This document shows, piece after piece, positions 1-7,201 of a stretch of 64,000 nt of DNA. Position numbers and translations under genes: made by a program. The notes below the pieces were generated by a model. That model saw only the letters and a program-made list of their open reading frames with translations. It made no database searches and was not told where the DNA came from. Position 1 is the first letter of the stretch; each line of letters begins with the position of its first letter. The DNA lies in the NCBI RefSeq assembly GCF_002101965.1, contig NZ_LQQA01000029.1:452148-516147 (forward strand), read 5' to 3'. This DNA is from Mycolicibacterium wolinskyi. GTDB lineage: Bacteria; Actinomycetota; Actinomycetes; Mycobacteriales; Mycobacteriaceae.

Positions 1-484
1 CCGCCTGCGCGAGCGCGGTGACGACCGCGGCCGCCGGGTCCGACTTGGCCGCTGCCGAGATCAGGCGACGCTGAGTCTTGAAGGCTTCGCGGGCCGCGAT
101 CGATTCCTGCTGTTGCAGAAGGTGAGCAACGTGGCGGCTGATCGCGACGAATGTGGTGCGACGCGGCACCTCGAACAGGTTGACCCCGTGCGTGCGGCAG
201 GCGTCGACGAGTTCGCCGGGCATCCGTGCGTGGGTGAGCCCGATGCCAAGGCCCACCGCCGACACCGCTGCTGCGGCGAGCCGGCCGATGTACTCATCCC
301 ACTCGTCGTGCCAGGCGCCGGTCTCGAGTCCGGTCGTGAGCAGTACCTCACCGCCTTCGAGGAAAGGCGCGGGATCCGGGAGTTCGCTCGTGGCGACCCA
401 CCGGATGTCGGCATCGGTGCGGCACACATGGACGCCGCGCAATCCGAGCGCCTTCGCGGCCAGGATGTTGCCGACGGTCACCAT
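1..484 (-). CDS. PucR-family transcriptional regulator, C-terminus beyond the window
   Basis: Partial gene: about 161 N-terminal residues are visible, reading left out of the window from an ATG at 484. The protein begins MVTVGNILAAKALGLRGV and continues with the PucR N-terminal ligand-sensing pattern, including an LLTTGL segment near residue 50 and GVNLFEVPRRTTFVAIS near residues 110-125. In PucR proteins this domain precedes a GGDEF-like region and a C-terminal helix-turn-helix, both outside the window here. It diverges from the gabT operon, and PucR proteins are known activators of amine, purine and GABA catabolism (for example GabR/PucR-type regulators), so it probably controls gabT-gdh-gabD. 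A perfect 14-bp palindrome covers its start codon, suggesting autoregulation. The family call is firm; the target is inferred from position. Confidence 0.8.
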   Translation of the reverse strand, partial: MVTVGNILAAKALGLRGVHVCRTDADIRWVATSELPDPAPFLEGGEVLLTTGLETGAWHDEWDEYIGRLAAAAVSAVGLGIGLTHARMPGELVDACRTHGVNLFEVPRRTTFVAISRHVAHLLQQQESIAAREAFKTQRRLISAAAKSDPAAAVVTALAQA

Positions 485-532
485 GGTGACAGTTTTGCAC
501 ATCTTATATCTACGCGATTGTGCGTATGTGCA
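477..532. promoter_or_regulatory. Divergent promoter/operator region between PucR gene and gabT
   Basis: Two symmetric elements are visible. GTCACCATGGTGAC at 477-490 is a perfect 14-bp palindrome centred on the PucR-gene start codon. TGCACAT at 496-502 and ATGTGCA at 526-532 form a perfect 7-bp inverted repeat with 23 bases between. Both lie in the only space separating the divergent genes and could bind the PucR regulator. No experimental site is known to me; this is a prediction from symmetry and position. Confidence 0.45.
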
Positions 533-595
533 CTGCGGTGACGGCGCCGAACTCCTTAACGTGAGCGGCAACACAGCACATCAGTAGGAGGACAG

Positions 596-1942
596 GTGAC
601 CACCACCGAACTTGCCGGTCAGGCGCTCACGCAGGAACGCCGGCTGGTGACAGCGATTCCGGGGCCGCTCTCACAGGAGCTGCAGGCCCGCAAGGAGTCC
701 GCTGTCGCTCGCGGCGTGGGCACCACACTGCCGGTCTACGTGGTGGCCGCAGGCGGCGGTGTGCTGGCCGACGTCGACGGCAACCAGCTCATCGACTTCG
801 GTTCCGGTATCGCGGTGACGACCGTCGGCAACAGCGCACCCGCCGTCGTCGACGCGGTCACGCAGCAGGTTGCGGCGTTCACCCACACCTGTTTCATGGT
901 GACGCCCTATGAGGGGTACCTGCGAGTGGCCGAGCAGCTCAACCGCCTGACGCCGGGTGACCATGACAAGCGCACGGTGCTGTTCAACTCCGGTGCCGAG
1001 GCCGTCGAGAACGCGGTCAAGATCGCGCGCGCACACACCCGCAGGCAGGCCGTCGTGGTGTTCGACCACGCCTACCACGGACGCACCAACCTCACCATGG
1101 CGATGACGGCCAAGAACCAGCCCTACAAGCACGGGTTCGGACCGTTCGCCGGCGAGGTGTACCGGGTTCCGGCGTCCTACCCGCTGCGGGACGGCGATGT
1201 CGACGGTGCCGCCGCGGCAGCCCGGGCCATCGACCTCATCGACAAGCAGGTCGGCGCCGACAACGTGGCCGCGGTGGTGATCGAGCCGATCCACGGCGAG
1301 GGCGGGTTCATCGTTCCCGCACCGGGATTCCTTCGGGCCCTCCAGAACTGGTGCACCGAGAGCGGCGCGGTGTTCGTCGCCGACGAGGTGCAGACCGGAT
1401 TCGCCCGTACCGGAGCGATGTTCGCGTGCGAGCACGACGGCGTCGTGCCCGATCTCATCGTCACCGCCAAGGGCATCGCGGGCGGCCTGCCGCTGTCGGC
1501 CGTCACCGGCCGCGCCGAGATCATGGACGCCCCGCATGCCGGTGGGCTCGGCGGCACCTACGGCGGCAACCCGCTGGCGTGCGCGGCCGCACTTGCCGTC
1601 ATCGACACCATCGAACGCGACGGCCTGGTGGCCCGCGCTGCCCAGATCGGCGACACCATGTTGGGCCGGCTCAACACGCTGGCCGCCACTGATCCACGGA
1701 TCGGCGACATCCGGGGCCGCGGCGCCATGATCGCCGTCGAGTTGGTCAAGCCGGGCACCACCGAACCCGACGCCGATCTGACCAAGCGCATCGCGGCCGC
1801 CGCGCACGCGCAGGGACTGGTCGTGCTCACGTGCGGTACGTACGGCAACGTGCTGCGGTTCCTGCCGCCGCTGAGCATGCCCGATCACCTGCTCGCCGAA
1901 GGCCTCGACATTCTCGACGCCGTCTTCCGGGAGATCGCATGA
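596..1942 (+). CDS. gabT: 4-aminobutyrate aminotransferase
   Basis: 448-residue class III PLP aminotransferase. It transfers the amino group of GABA to 2-oxoglutarate, giving succinate semialdehyde and glutamate. Visible marks are FNSGAEAVENAVKIAR (cofactor phosphate region, around residues 131-146), the VADEVQTGFARTG segment, and the PLP lysine K292 in TAKGIAGGLPLSA. Length matches GabT. The GTG start at 596 is fixed by a strong AGGAGGA ribosome site at 586-592. It is the first gene of a three-gene operon whose second gene can recycle glutamate to 2-oxoglutarate and whose third oxidises succinate semialdehyde. 5-aminovalerate is a possible second substrate of the family. Confidence 0.93.
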   Translation: MTTTELAGQALTQERRLVTAIPGPLSQELQARKESAVARGVGTTLPVYVVAAGGGVLADVDGNQLIDFGSGIAVTTVGNSAPAVVDAVTQQVAAFTHTCFMVTPYEGYLRVAEQLNRLTPGDHDKRTVLFNSGAEAVENAVKIARAHTRRQAVVVFDHAYHGRTNLTMAMTAKNQPYKHGFGPFAGEVYRVPASYPLRDGDVDGAAAAARAIDLIDKQVGADNVAAVVIEPIHGEGGFIVPAPGFLRALQNWCTESGAVFVADEVQTGFARTGAMFACEHDGVVPDLIVTAKGIAGGLPLSAVTGRAEIMDAPHAGGLGGTYGGNPLACAAALAVIDTIERDGLVARAAQIGDTMLGRLNTLAATDPRIGDIRGRGAMIAVELVKPGTTEPDADLTKRIAAAAHAQGLVVLTCGTYGNVLRFLPPLSMPDHLLAEGLDILDAVFREIA

Positions 1943-3207
1943 CCCTCGCCGTCGAATCCGCGGTCGAGCTCAGCCCGCTCGACGATGCGCGGGCGCAGTT
2001 GCGTGAGGCGACGACGATCCTCGGCTACGACGAGGGCGTGTATGAAGTCCTGTCGACCCCGCGTCGTGAGGTGACCGTCAGCGTCCCGCTGCGACGGGAC
2101 AACGGCGATATCGAGCTCCTCATCGGACATCGGGTGCAGCACAACGTCTCCCGCGGTCCCGCCAAGGGTGGTCTGCGCTACTCGCCGGACGTCACGCTCG
2201 ACGAGGTACGGGCACTCGCGATGTGGATGACGTGGAAGTGCGCACTGCTCGACGTGCCGTACGGCGGGGCGAAGGGCGGCGTGCGCATCGACCCGCGGCA
2301 GTACAGCACCGCCGAGCTGGAACGGGTGACCCGCCGCTACACCAGTGAGATCAGCCCGTTGATCGGGCCGGCTCATGACATCCCCGCTCCCGATGTCGGT
2401 ACCGACGAGAACACCATGGCCTGGCTCATGGACACCTACTCGGTGCAGAAGGGCCATACCGTTCTCGGCGTCACCACGGGCAAGCCCGTGAGCCTCGGCG
2501 GCTCGCTCGGCCGCGCGACCGCGACATCTCGTGGCGTGGTGCATGTGGCGCTGGCCGCGCTGCGCTCGCGCGGGATCACCGTCGACGGTGCGACCGCCGC
2601 GGTCCAGGGCTTCGGCAAGGTCGGGCGGCATGCCGCCCACTTCCTGCAGGACGAGGGCGTGCGGGTGGTCGCGGTATCCGATCAGTACGGCGCAGTGGCC
2701 GAGGCATCCGGTTTGGACGTCGTCGCGCTCGAGAAGCACGTCGACGCGACCGGCTCGGTGGTCGGATTCGCCGGGGGCATCGCGGTGTCGAATGCCGACC
2801 TGCTGGAAAGCGACGTCGATCTGCTGGTGCCCGCCGCCGTCGAAGGCGTCATAAACGCAGGCAACGCACATCGCATCCGGGCGCGGGTCGTGGTCGAGGG
2901 CGCGAACGGCCCGACGACACCCGAGGCCGACCGGGTGCTCAACGACGCCGGAAAGCTGGTGGTGCCCGACATCCTGGCCAATGCCGGTGGTGTGATCGTG
3001 TCGTATTTCGAATGGGTGCAAGCGAATCAGGCCTACTGGTGGCGCGCCGACGAGGTCGAGTCGCGGCTGGCCGAGCGCATGCTCACCGCGTGGGACGAAG
3101 TCTCGGCGCACGCGGCGAAGCTCAAGCTGCCGCTGCGCACCGCGGCCACCTGCCTTGCCGTCGGACGTGTCGCCCAGGCCGCGCAGCGTCGCGGCCTCTA
3201 CCCCTAG
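1939..3207 (+). CDS. Glu/Leu/Phe/Val dehydrogenase (glutamate dehydrogenase)
   Basis: 422-residue NAD(P)-dependent amino-acid dehydrogenase. The ELFV signature VPYGGAKGGVRIDP is present with catalytic lysine K112, preceded by the substrate-site motif GPAKGGLRYSPDV. The C-terminal half holds a Rossmann fold with the VQGFGKVGRHAA nucleotide loop. The ATG at 1939 overlaps the gabT stop as ATGA, so a longer upstream extension of the frame is not used. Placed between gabT and gabD, it probably deaminates the glutamate made by GabT and regenerates 2-oxoglutarate, closing the amino-acceptor cycle and releasing ammonium. Specificity for glutamate rather than leucine or valine is inferred from context. 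Confidence 0.88.
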   Translation: MTLAVESAVELSPLDDARAQLREATTILGYDEGVYEVLSTPRREVTVSVPLRRDNGDIELLIGHRVQHNVSRGPAKGGLRYSPDVTLDEVRALAMWMTWKCALLDVPYGGAKGGVRIDPRQYSTAELERVTRRYTSEISPLIGPAHDIPAPDVGTDENTMAWLMDTYSVQKGHTVLGVTTGKPVSLGGSLGRATATSRGVVHVALAALRSRGITVDGATAAVQGFGKVGRHAAHFLQDEGVRVVAVSDQYGAVAEASGLDVVALEKHVDATGSVVGFAGGIAVSNADLLESDVDLLVPAAVEGVINAGNAHRIRARVVVEGANGPTTPEADRVLNDAGKLVVPDILANAGGVIVSYFEWVQANQAYWWRADEVESRLAERMLTAWDEVSAHAAKLKLPLRTAATCLAVGRVAQAAQRRGLYP

Positions 3208-3214
3208 GAACGAT

Positions 3215-4666
3215 GTGAACACTCAGAACGCGATTGCCGAACTCGACACGAAGCACGGCATACTCATCGACGGCAGTGCGCATGGCGCGTCGCGAACCTT
3301 CGAGGTCCATGACCCCGCGACCGGGCTCGTGATCGCCGAGGTGGCCGACGGGACCGTGGCCGACGCGGAGTCTGCCGTCGACGCGGCGCACCGCGCCTTC
3401 GGTGACTGGGCCGCCAGCAGCCCGCGCCAACGCAGCGAAATCCTGCGTCGAGTCTACGAACTGATGCTCGCCGACACCGACCGGCTGGTCGCGCTCATCT
3501 GCGCCGAGAACGGCAAATCGCAGGCCGACGCGCGAGCCGAGGTCGGTTACGCCGCCGAGTTCTTCCGCTGGTTCAGCGAGGAGGCCGTGCGGACCGACGG
3601 TGTGTACGGCATCAGTCCAGCCGGTGGTACCCGGACGTTGGTGACGCACAAGCCCGTCGGTGTCGCGGCGCTTGTGACGCCGTGGAACTTCCCGGCAGCC
3701 ATGGCCACCCGCAAGATCGCGCCTGCGCTGGCCGCGGGTTGCACGGTCGTGCTCAAGCCGGCCGCCGAGACCCCGTTGACGGCGTTGGCGATCGCCGCGA
3801 TCCTGTCCGCGGCCGGTGTGCCCGACGGTGTGGTCAACGTGGTGCCGACCACCGACGCCGCTGCCGTCGTGTCGGCCTGGCTCGCCGACGACCGCGTCCG
3901 CAAGGTGTCGTTCACCGGTTCCACCGGCGTCGGACGGGTGCTGCTCAAGCAGGCCGCCGATCGAATCGTCAACGCCAGCATGGAACTCGGCGGCAACGCG
4001 CCGTTCGTGGTGACGGCCGACGCCGATGTCGCCGCCGCCGTGCAAGGCGCGATGGTGGCCAAGTACCGCGGTGGCGGCCAGGCCTGTACCGCGGCCAACC
4101 GGTTCTACGTCCACGCCGCGGTCGTCGACGAGTTCGTCGCGAGATTCTCGGCCGAGGTCTCGGCCCTGCGCGTTGGCCCGGCCGCCGACCCAGCCTCGCA
4201 GATCGGACCGTTGGTCAGTGCCCGTGCCGCAGAGCGGGTCGCCGCCGCGATCGAATCGGCAGTGGCCGATGGAGCAGTGATCGCGGCCGCGGCCGAAACT
4301 CCGGACGACGGTTGGTTCGTCGCACCGACGGTGTTGACCGGTGTGGCCCCCGACGCGGCGATCATCGCCGACGAGATCTTCGGACCAGTCGCACCAGTGG
4401 TGGTGTGGGAGAACGAGGACGATCTGCTGCGCTGGGTCAACGACACCGAATATGGTTTGGCCGCATACATTTATGCCGGTCGGCTGCAGGACGCGTTGCG
4501 GCTCGCGGAATCGTTCGACGCCGGCATGGTCGGCATCAACCGCGGGATCGTGTCGGACCCGTCGGCCCCGTTCGGCGGGATGAAGCAGAGCGGGCTCGGC
4601 CGCGAAGGGGCCCGGGACGGACTGCACGAGTTCCAGGAGACGCAGTACTTCAGCGTGGAGTTCTGA
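3215..4666 (+). CDS. gabD: Succinate-semialdehyde dehydrogenase
   Basis: 483-residue aldehyde dehydrogenase that oxidises succinate semialdehyde to succinate, the last step of GABA degradation into the TCA cycle. The catalytic pair is visible: E257 in MELGGNAPF and C291 in GGQACTAANR; the cofactor loop FTGSTGVGR lies near residue 230 and TPWNFPAAM near 150. The GTG at 3215 sits seven bases after the stop of the glutamate dehydrogenase gene and begins the normal N-terminus; further upstream codons would overlap that gene by 50 bases. Cofactor preference cannot be read reliably from the sequence. Last gene of the operon; it ends convergently with the small membrane protein gene. Confidence 0.92.
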   Translation: MNTQNAIAELDTKHGILIDGSAHGASRTFEVHDPATGLVIAEVADGTVADAESAVDAAHRAFGDWAASSPRQRSEILRRVYELMLADTDRLVALICAENGKSQADARAEVGYAAEFFRWFSEEAVRTDGVYGISPAGGTRTLVTHKPVGVAALVTPWNFPAAMATRKIAPALAAGCTVVLKPAAETPLTALAIAAILSAAGVPDGVVNVVPTTDAAAVVSAWLADDRVRKVSFTGSTGVGRVLLKQAADRIVNASMELGGNAPFVVTADADVAAAVQGAMVAKYRGGGQACTAANRFYVHAAVVDEFVARFSAEVSALRVGPAADPASQIGPLVSARAAERVAAAIESAVADGAVIAAAAETPDDGWFVAPTVLTGVAPDAAIIADEIFGPVAPVVVWENEDDLLRWVNDTEYGLAAYIYAGRLQDALRLAESFDAGMVGINRGIVSDPSAPFGGMKQSGLGREGARDGLHEFQETQYFSVEF

Positions 4667-4684
4667 CACCGGCCGACTGCGTGC

Positions 4685-5065
4685 TCAGAACGGTGCGTCG
4701 TGCAGCATCAGGCTGAACAACAGCACTGCCATGCACAACAGCGAACCGAGCGCCAAGAAGAACACACCTGTGACGATGATCCACTGGGTGTAATGCCGCT
4801 TGGCATGTGCTCTGCGCGCCAGCCGCTTGTCGTGCGCGAGCTCGCACGCGACGCCGGCGAATTCGACGTCCGTGAGTTCACCGTCGCCCGCAGGCGCCCC
4901 GCCGGCGATCTGACGAAGGCGCGCGGCGGAAATGGTGACGCCGACACCGGCGAAGCGCCGACTCATCCTCCGCGCCTGTCGCCGGCTGAGCCGGTGATCG
5001 CGGAGATACGTGGCGTGCGGCCGATGTCCCCAACCGCCGCGATGCGCGTTCGACGGGGTCGTCAT
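4685..5065 (-). CDS. Small conserved membrane protein of unknown function
   Basis: 126 residues. The N-terminal two thirds are basic and soluble, with repeated arginines (RLSRRQARRMSRRF near residues 26-39); the C-terminus is a single hydrophobic stretch, WIIVTGVFFLALGSLLCMAVLLFSLML, likely one membrane helix with a short tail. It resembles the many short actinobacterial proteins with a DUF-type soluble part and a C-terminal anchor, but I do not recognise a named family. ATG at 5065. Convergent with gabD with an 18-base gap, so it is not part of the GABA operon. Confidence 0.65.
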   Translation of the reverse strand: MTTPSNAHRGGWGHRPHATYLRDHRLSRRQARRMSRRFAGVGVTISAARLRQIAGGAPAGDGELTDVEFAGVACELAHDKRLARRAHAKRHYTQWIIVTGVFFLALGSLLCMAVLLFSLMLHDAPF

Positions 5066-5075
5066 AACCTGTTCA

Positions 5076-5110
5076 GTTTAGCTCGCCGCGGCGTCGGTGA
5101 CGAGCTAAAC
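5076..5110 (-). terminator. Hairpin between the acyl-CoA dehydrogenase gene and the small membrane protein gene
   Basis: GTTTAGCTCG at 5076-5085 pairs perfectly with CGAGCTAAAC at 5101-5110 around a 15-base GC-rich loop. It lies about 100 bases after the leftward acyl-CoA dehydrogenase stop and just before the start of the next leftward gene. It has no long U tract on the minus strand, so it may act as a weak terminator or as an operator for the small membrane protein. Confidence 0.4.
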
Positions 5111-5205
5111 GGCAAGTGCCACTGGAAGTTTCGGCGAGTGATGCCCCCGTAGGCAACAAGAGGCCGACGCCGTGGCGGCCGCCACGGAGTTTCGCGGAGC
5201 CTCGG

Positions 5206-7098
5206 TCAGCGGATGACCCGGTGCACGTCGGCTTCGATGTCCCCGCCTTCCTGAGCGATCCACGGCCCGTCGATCGACGGGTCGATGATGCCGTCCTCCA
5301 GCCACGTGTATTGACCGGCGAGTACTCCTCGGCTCAGGGTCCGGTCGGAGTCGTCGCTGTTGTCCCAGAGTTGAGTGAACAACCGGTCGGCCCGCACTCG
5401 GGCCTGGCGGCAGAACGCGTCGGCGAGATCCGTTGCGGTGTCGGGCTCCCCGTCACGCCGGGCGCGGACACACGCCGCCGTCATCGCGAACAGCTCGGCG
5501 CCGATGTCGACGATCCGGCCCAGGAACCGCTGCTTGTGCTCAAGCCTTCCCTGCCACCGTGACATCGCGTAGAACGTGCTGCGCGCCAGCTTGCGGCTGG
5601 ACCGTTCGACGTAGCGTAGGTGTTCGGCCAGTGGCCCGAACTCGGTGAACGATGTGGGCAGCTGGCCTTTCCCGGTGACCAGGGTCGGCAGCCAGCGCGC
5701 GTAGAACTTGCCGGCCTTGCCCGCAGCCTTCGCCTTGTGTCGCAGGTCGGCGTCGGGGTCGATGATGTCGCCGGCCACCGACAAGTGCGCGTCGACCGCC
5801 TCGCGGGCGAGCATCAGATGCATGATCTCCGTTGAGCCTTCGAAGATGCGGTTGATGCGCATATCACGCAGGATCTGCTCGGCGGGCACCCCACGTTCAC
5901 CACGCGCGGCGAGTGACTCGGCGGTCTCGAAGCCGCGCCCGCCGCGGATCTGCACAAGCTCGTCGGCGATCAGCCACGTCATCTCCGAGCCGTACAGCTT
6001 GGCGAGCGCGGCCTCGATCCGAATGTCGGTGCGACGAGCGTCGGCCAGCTCACTGGCGAGCTCGACCATGGCCTCGATCCCATACGCGGTGGCCGCGATG
6101 AACGCCACCTTGCCTGCCACGGCGTCGTGCTCACCGACCGGGCGTCCCCACTGCACGCGTTCCTTCGACCATTCCCGCGCGATCTTCACACACCACTTCG
6201 CGGTACCGGTACACACGGCCGGCAGGGACAGCCGTCCCACGTTGAGGGTCGACAGGGCGATCTTGAGTCCTTCACCTTCACGGCCGATCCGGTTGGCGGC
6301 GGGCACCCGCACATCGGTCAGCTTGGTGAGACCGTTCTCGATGCCACGCAATCCCATGAACGTGTTGCGGTTCGCCACGACGATGCCGGGGGAGTCGGCT
6401 TCGACCACGAACGCGGTGATGCCGCCGCGGTGCCCATCGCTCTTGGGTACTTGAGCCATCACCACCAACAGGTCGGCGATGACACCGTTGGTCGTCCACA
6501 GCTTGACGCCGTTGAGCACGTAGTCGTCACCATCCGGGGTCGCGGTGGCGTGCAATCGAGCCGGATCGCTTCCGACATCCGGCTCGGTGAGCAGGAAAGC
6601 GCTGATTTCGCGGGTACAGCGGGGGAGCCACGTGCGTTTCTGTTCGTCGGTGCCGAACATCGACACCGGCTGCGGCACGCCGATCGACTGATGCGCGGAC
6701 AGCAACGCGCCCAGCGCGGGATGCACCGAGCCGACCAGTGCGAGCGCTTTGTTGTAGTAGACCTGCGACAGTCCGAGCCCGTCGTACTCGGTGCCGATCT
6801 TCATGCCGAACGCGCCCAGTTCCTTCAAGCCCTGGATCACCGCGTCCGGTATCTGCGCGTCGCGTTCGATCACCGCGGCGTCGATCTGCGACTCGCAGAA
6901 CTTCCGCAGCCGGGCGAGGAATGCCTCACCACGTTCGGTGGCCTCAGTCGGCCCGCGAGGATGCGGATGGACCAGATCCAACCGCAGTCTGCCGAGGAAC
7001 AACTCCTTGCCGAAGCTCGGCTGGCGCCACTGTGCCTCACGTGCCTGCTCGGCAACCTGCCTGGCCTGGCGTTCGTTGACTTCTCCGGTGACGGTCAT
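5206..7098 (-). CDS. Long-form acyl-CoA dehydrogenase (FadE type)
   Basis: About 630 residues, starting at the ATG at 7098 (MTVTGEVNERQARQV); codons a little upstream are possible but add nothing conserved. The flavoprotein core is clear: an N-terminal helical domain, the FLLTEPDVGSDPARL FAD/substrate-binding segment near residue 180, the LWTTNGVIADLLVVMAQ beta domain, and a C-terminal helical domain with the RGGRGFETA and RINRIFEGSTEIMHLMLAR signatures. The extra C-terminal region of roughly 180 residues makes it closer in size to very-long-chain acyl-CoA dehydrogenases than to the usual 380-residue form. It catalyses the first alpha,beta-dehydrogenation in beta-oxidation. It stands apart from other fatty-acid genes, so the chain length is unknown. 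Confidence 0.85.
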   Translation of the reverse strand: MTVTGEVNERQARQVAEQAREAQWRQPSFGKELFLGRLRLDLVHPHPRGPTEATERGEAFLARLRKFCESQIDAAVIERDAQIPDAVIQGLKELGAFGMKIGTEYDGLGLSQVYYNKALALVGSVHPALGALLSAHQSIGVPQPVSMFGTDEQKRTWLPRCTREISAFLLTEPDVGSDPARLHATATPDGDDYVLNGVKLWTTNGVIADLLVVMAQVPKSDGHRGGITAFVVEADSPGIVVANRNTFMGLRGIENGLTKLTDVRVPAANRIGREGEGLKIALSTLNVGRLSLPAVCTGTAKWCVKIAREWSKERVQWGRPVGEHDAVAGKVAFIAATAYGIEAMVELASELADARRTDIRIEAALAKLYGSEMTWLIADELVQIRGGRGFETAESLAARGERGVPAEQILRDMRINRIFEGSTEIMHLMLAREAVDAHLSVAGDIIDPDADLRHKAKAAGKAGKFYARWLPTLVTGKGQLPTSFTEFGPLAEHLRYVERSSRKLARSTFYAMSRWQGRLEHKQRFLGRIVDIGAELFAMTAACVRARRDGEPDTATDLADAFCRQARVRADRLFTQLWDNSDDSDRTLSRGVLAGQYTWLEDGIIDPSIDGPWIAQEGGDIEADVHRVIR

Positions 7099-7201
7099 CG
7101 CCGACCTCCAACCCAACGGTCCTACTCGACGGTAACCCCGTCGGGTGGTGGCATACCCGCAAACGGGCGAACCACGCGAGATCGGATCGAGCGACTCGCC
7201 A

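Noticed and set aside
671..1888. Long leftward open frame opposite gabT (about 400 codons)
   Set aside because: High-GC mirror frame of gabT; low-complexity basic/His-rich translation without any domain, while the plus strand has a complete aminotransferase.
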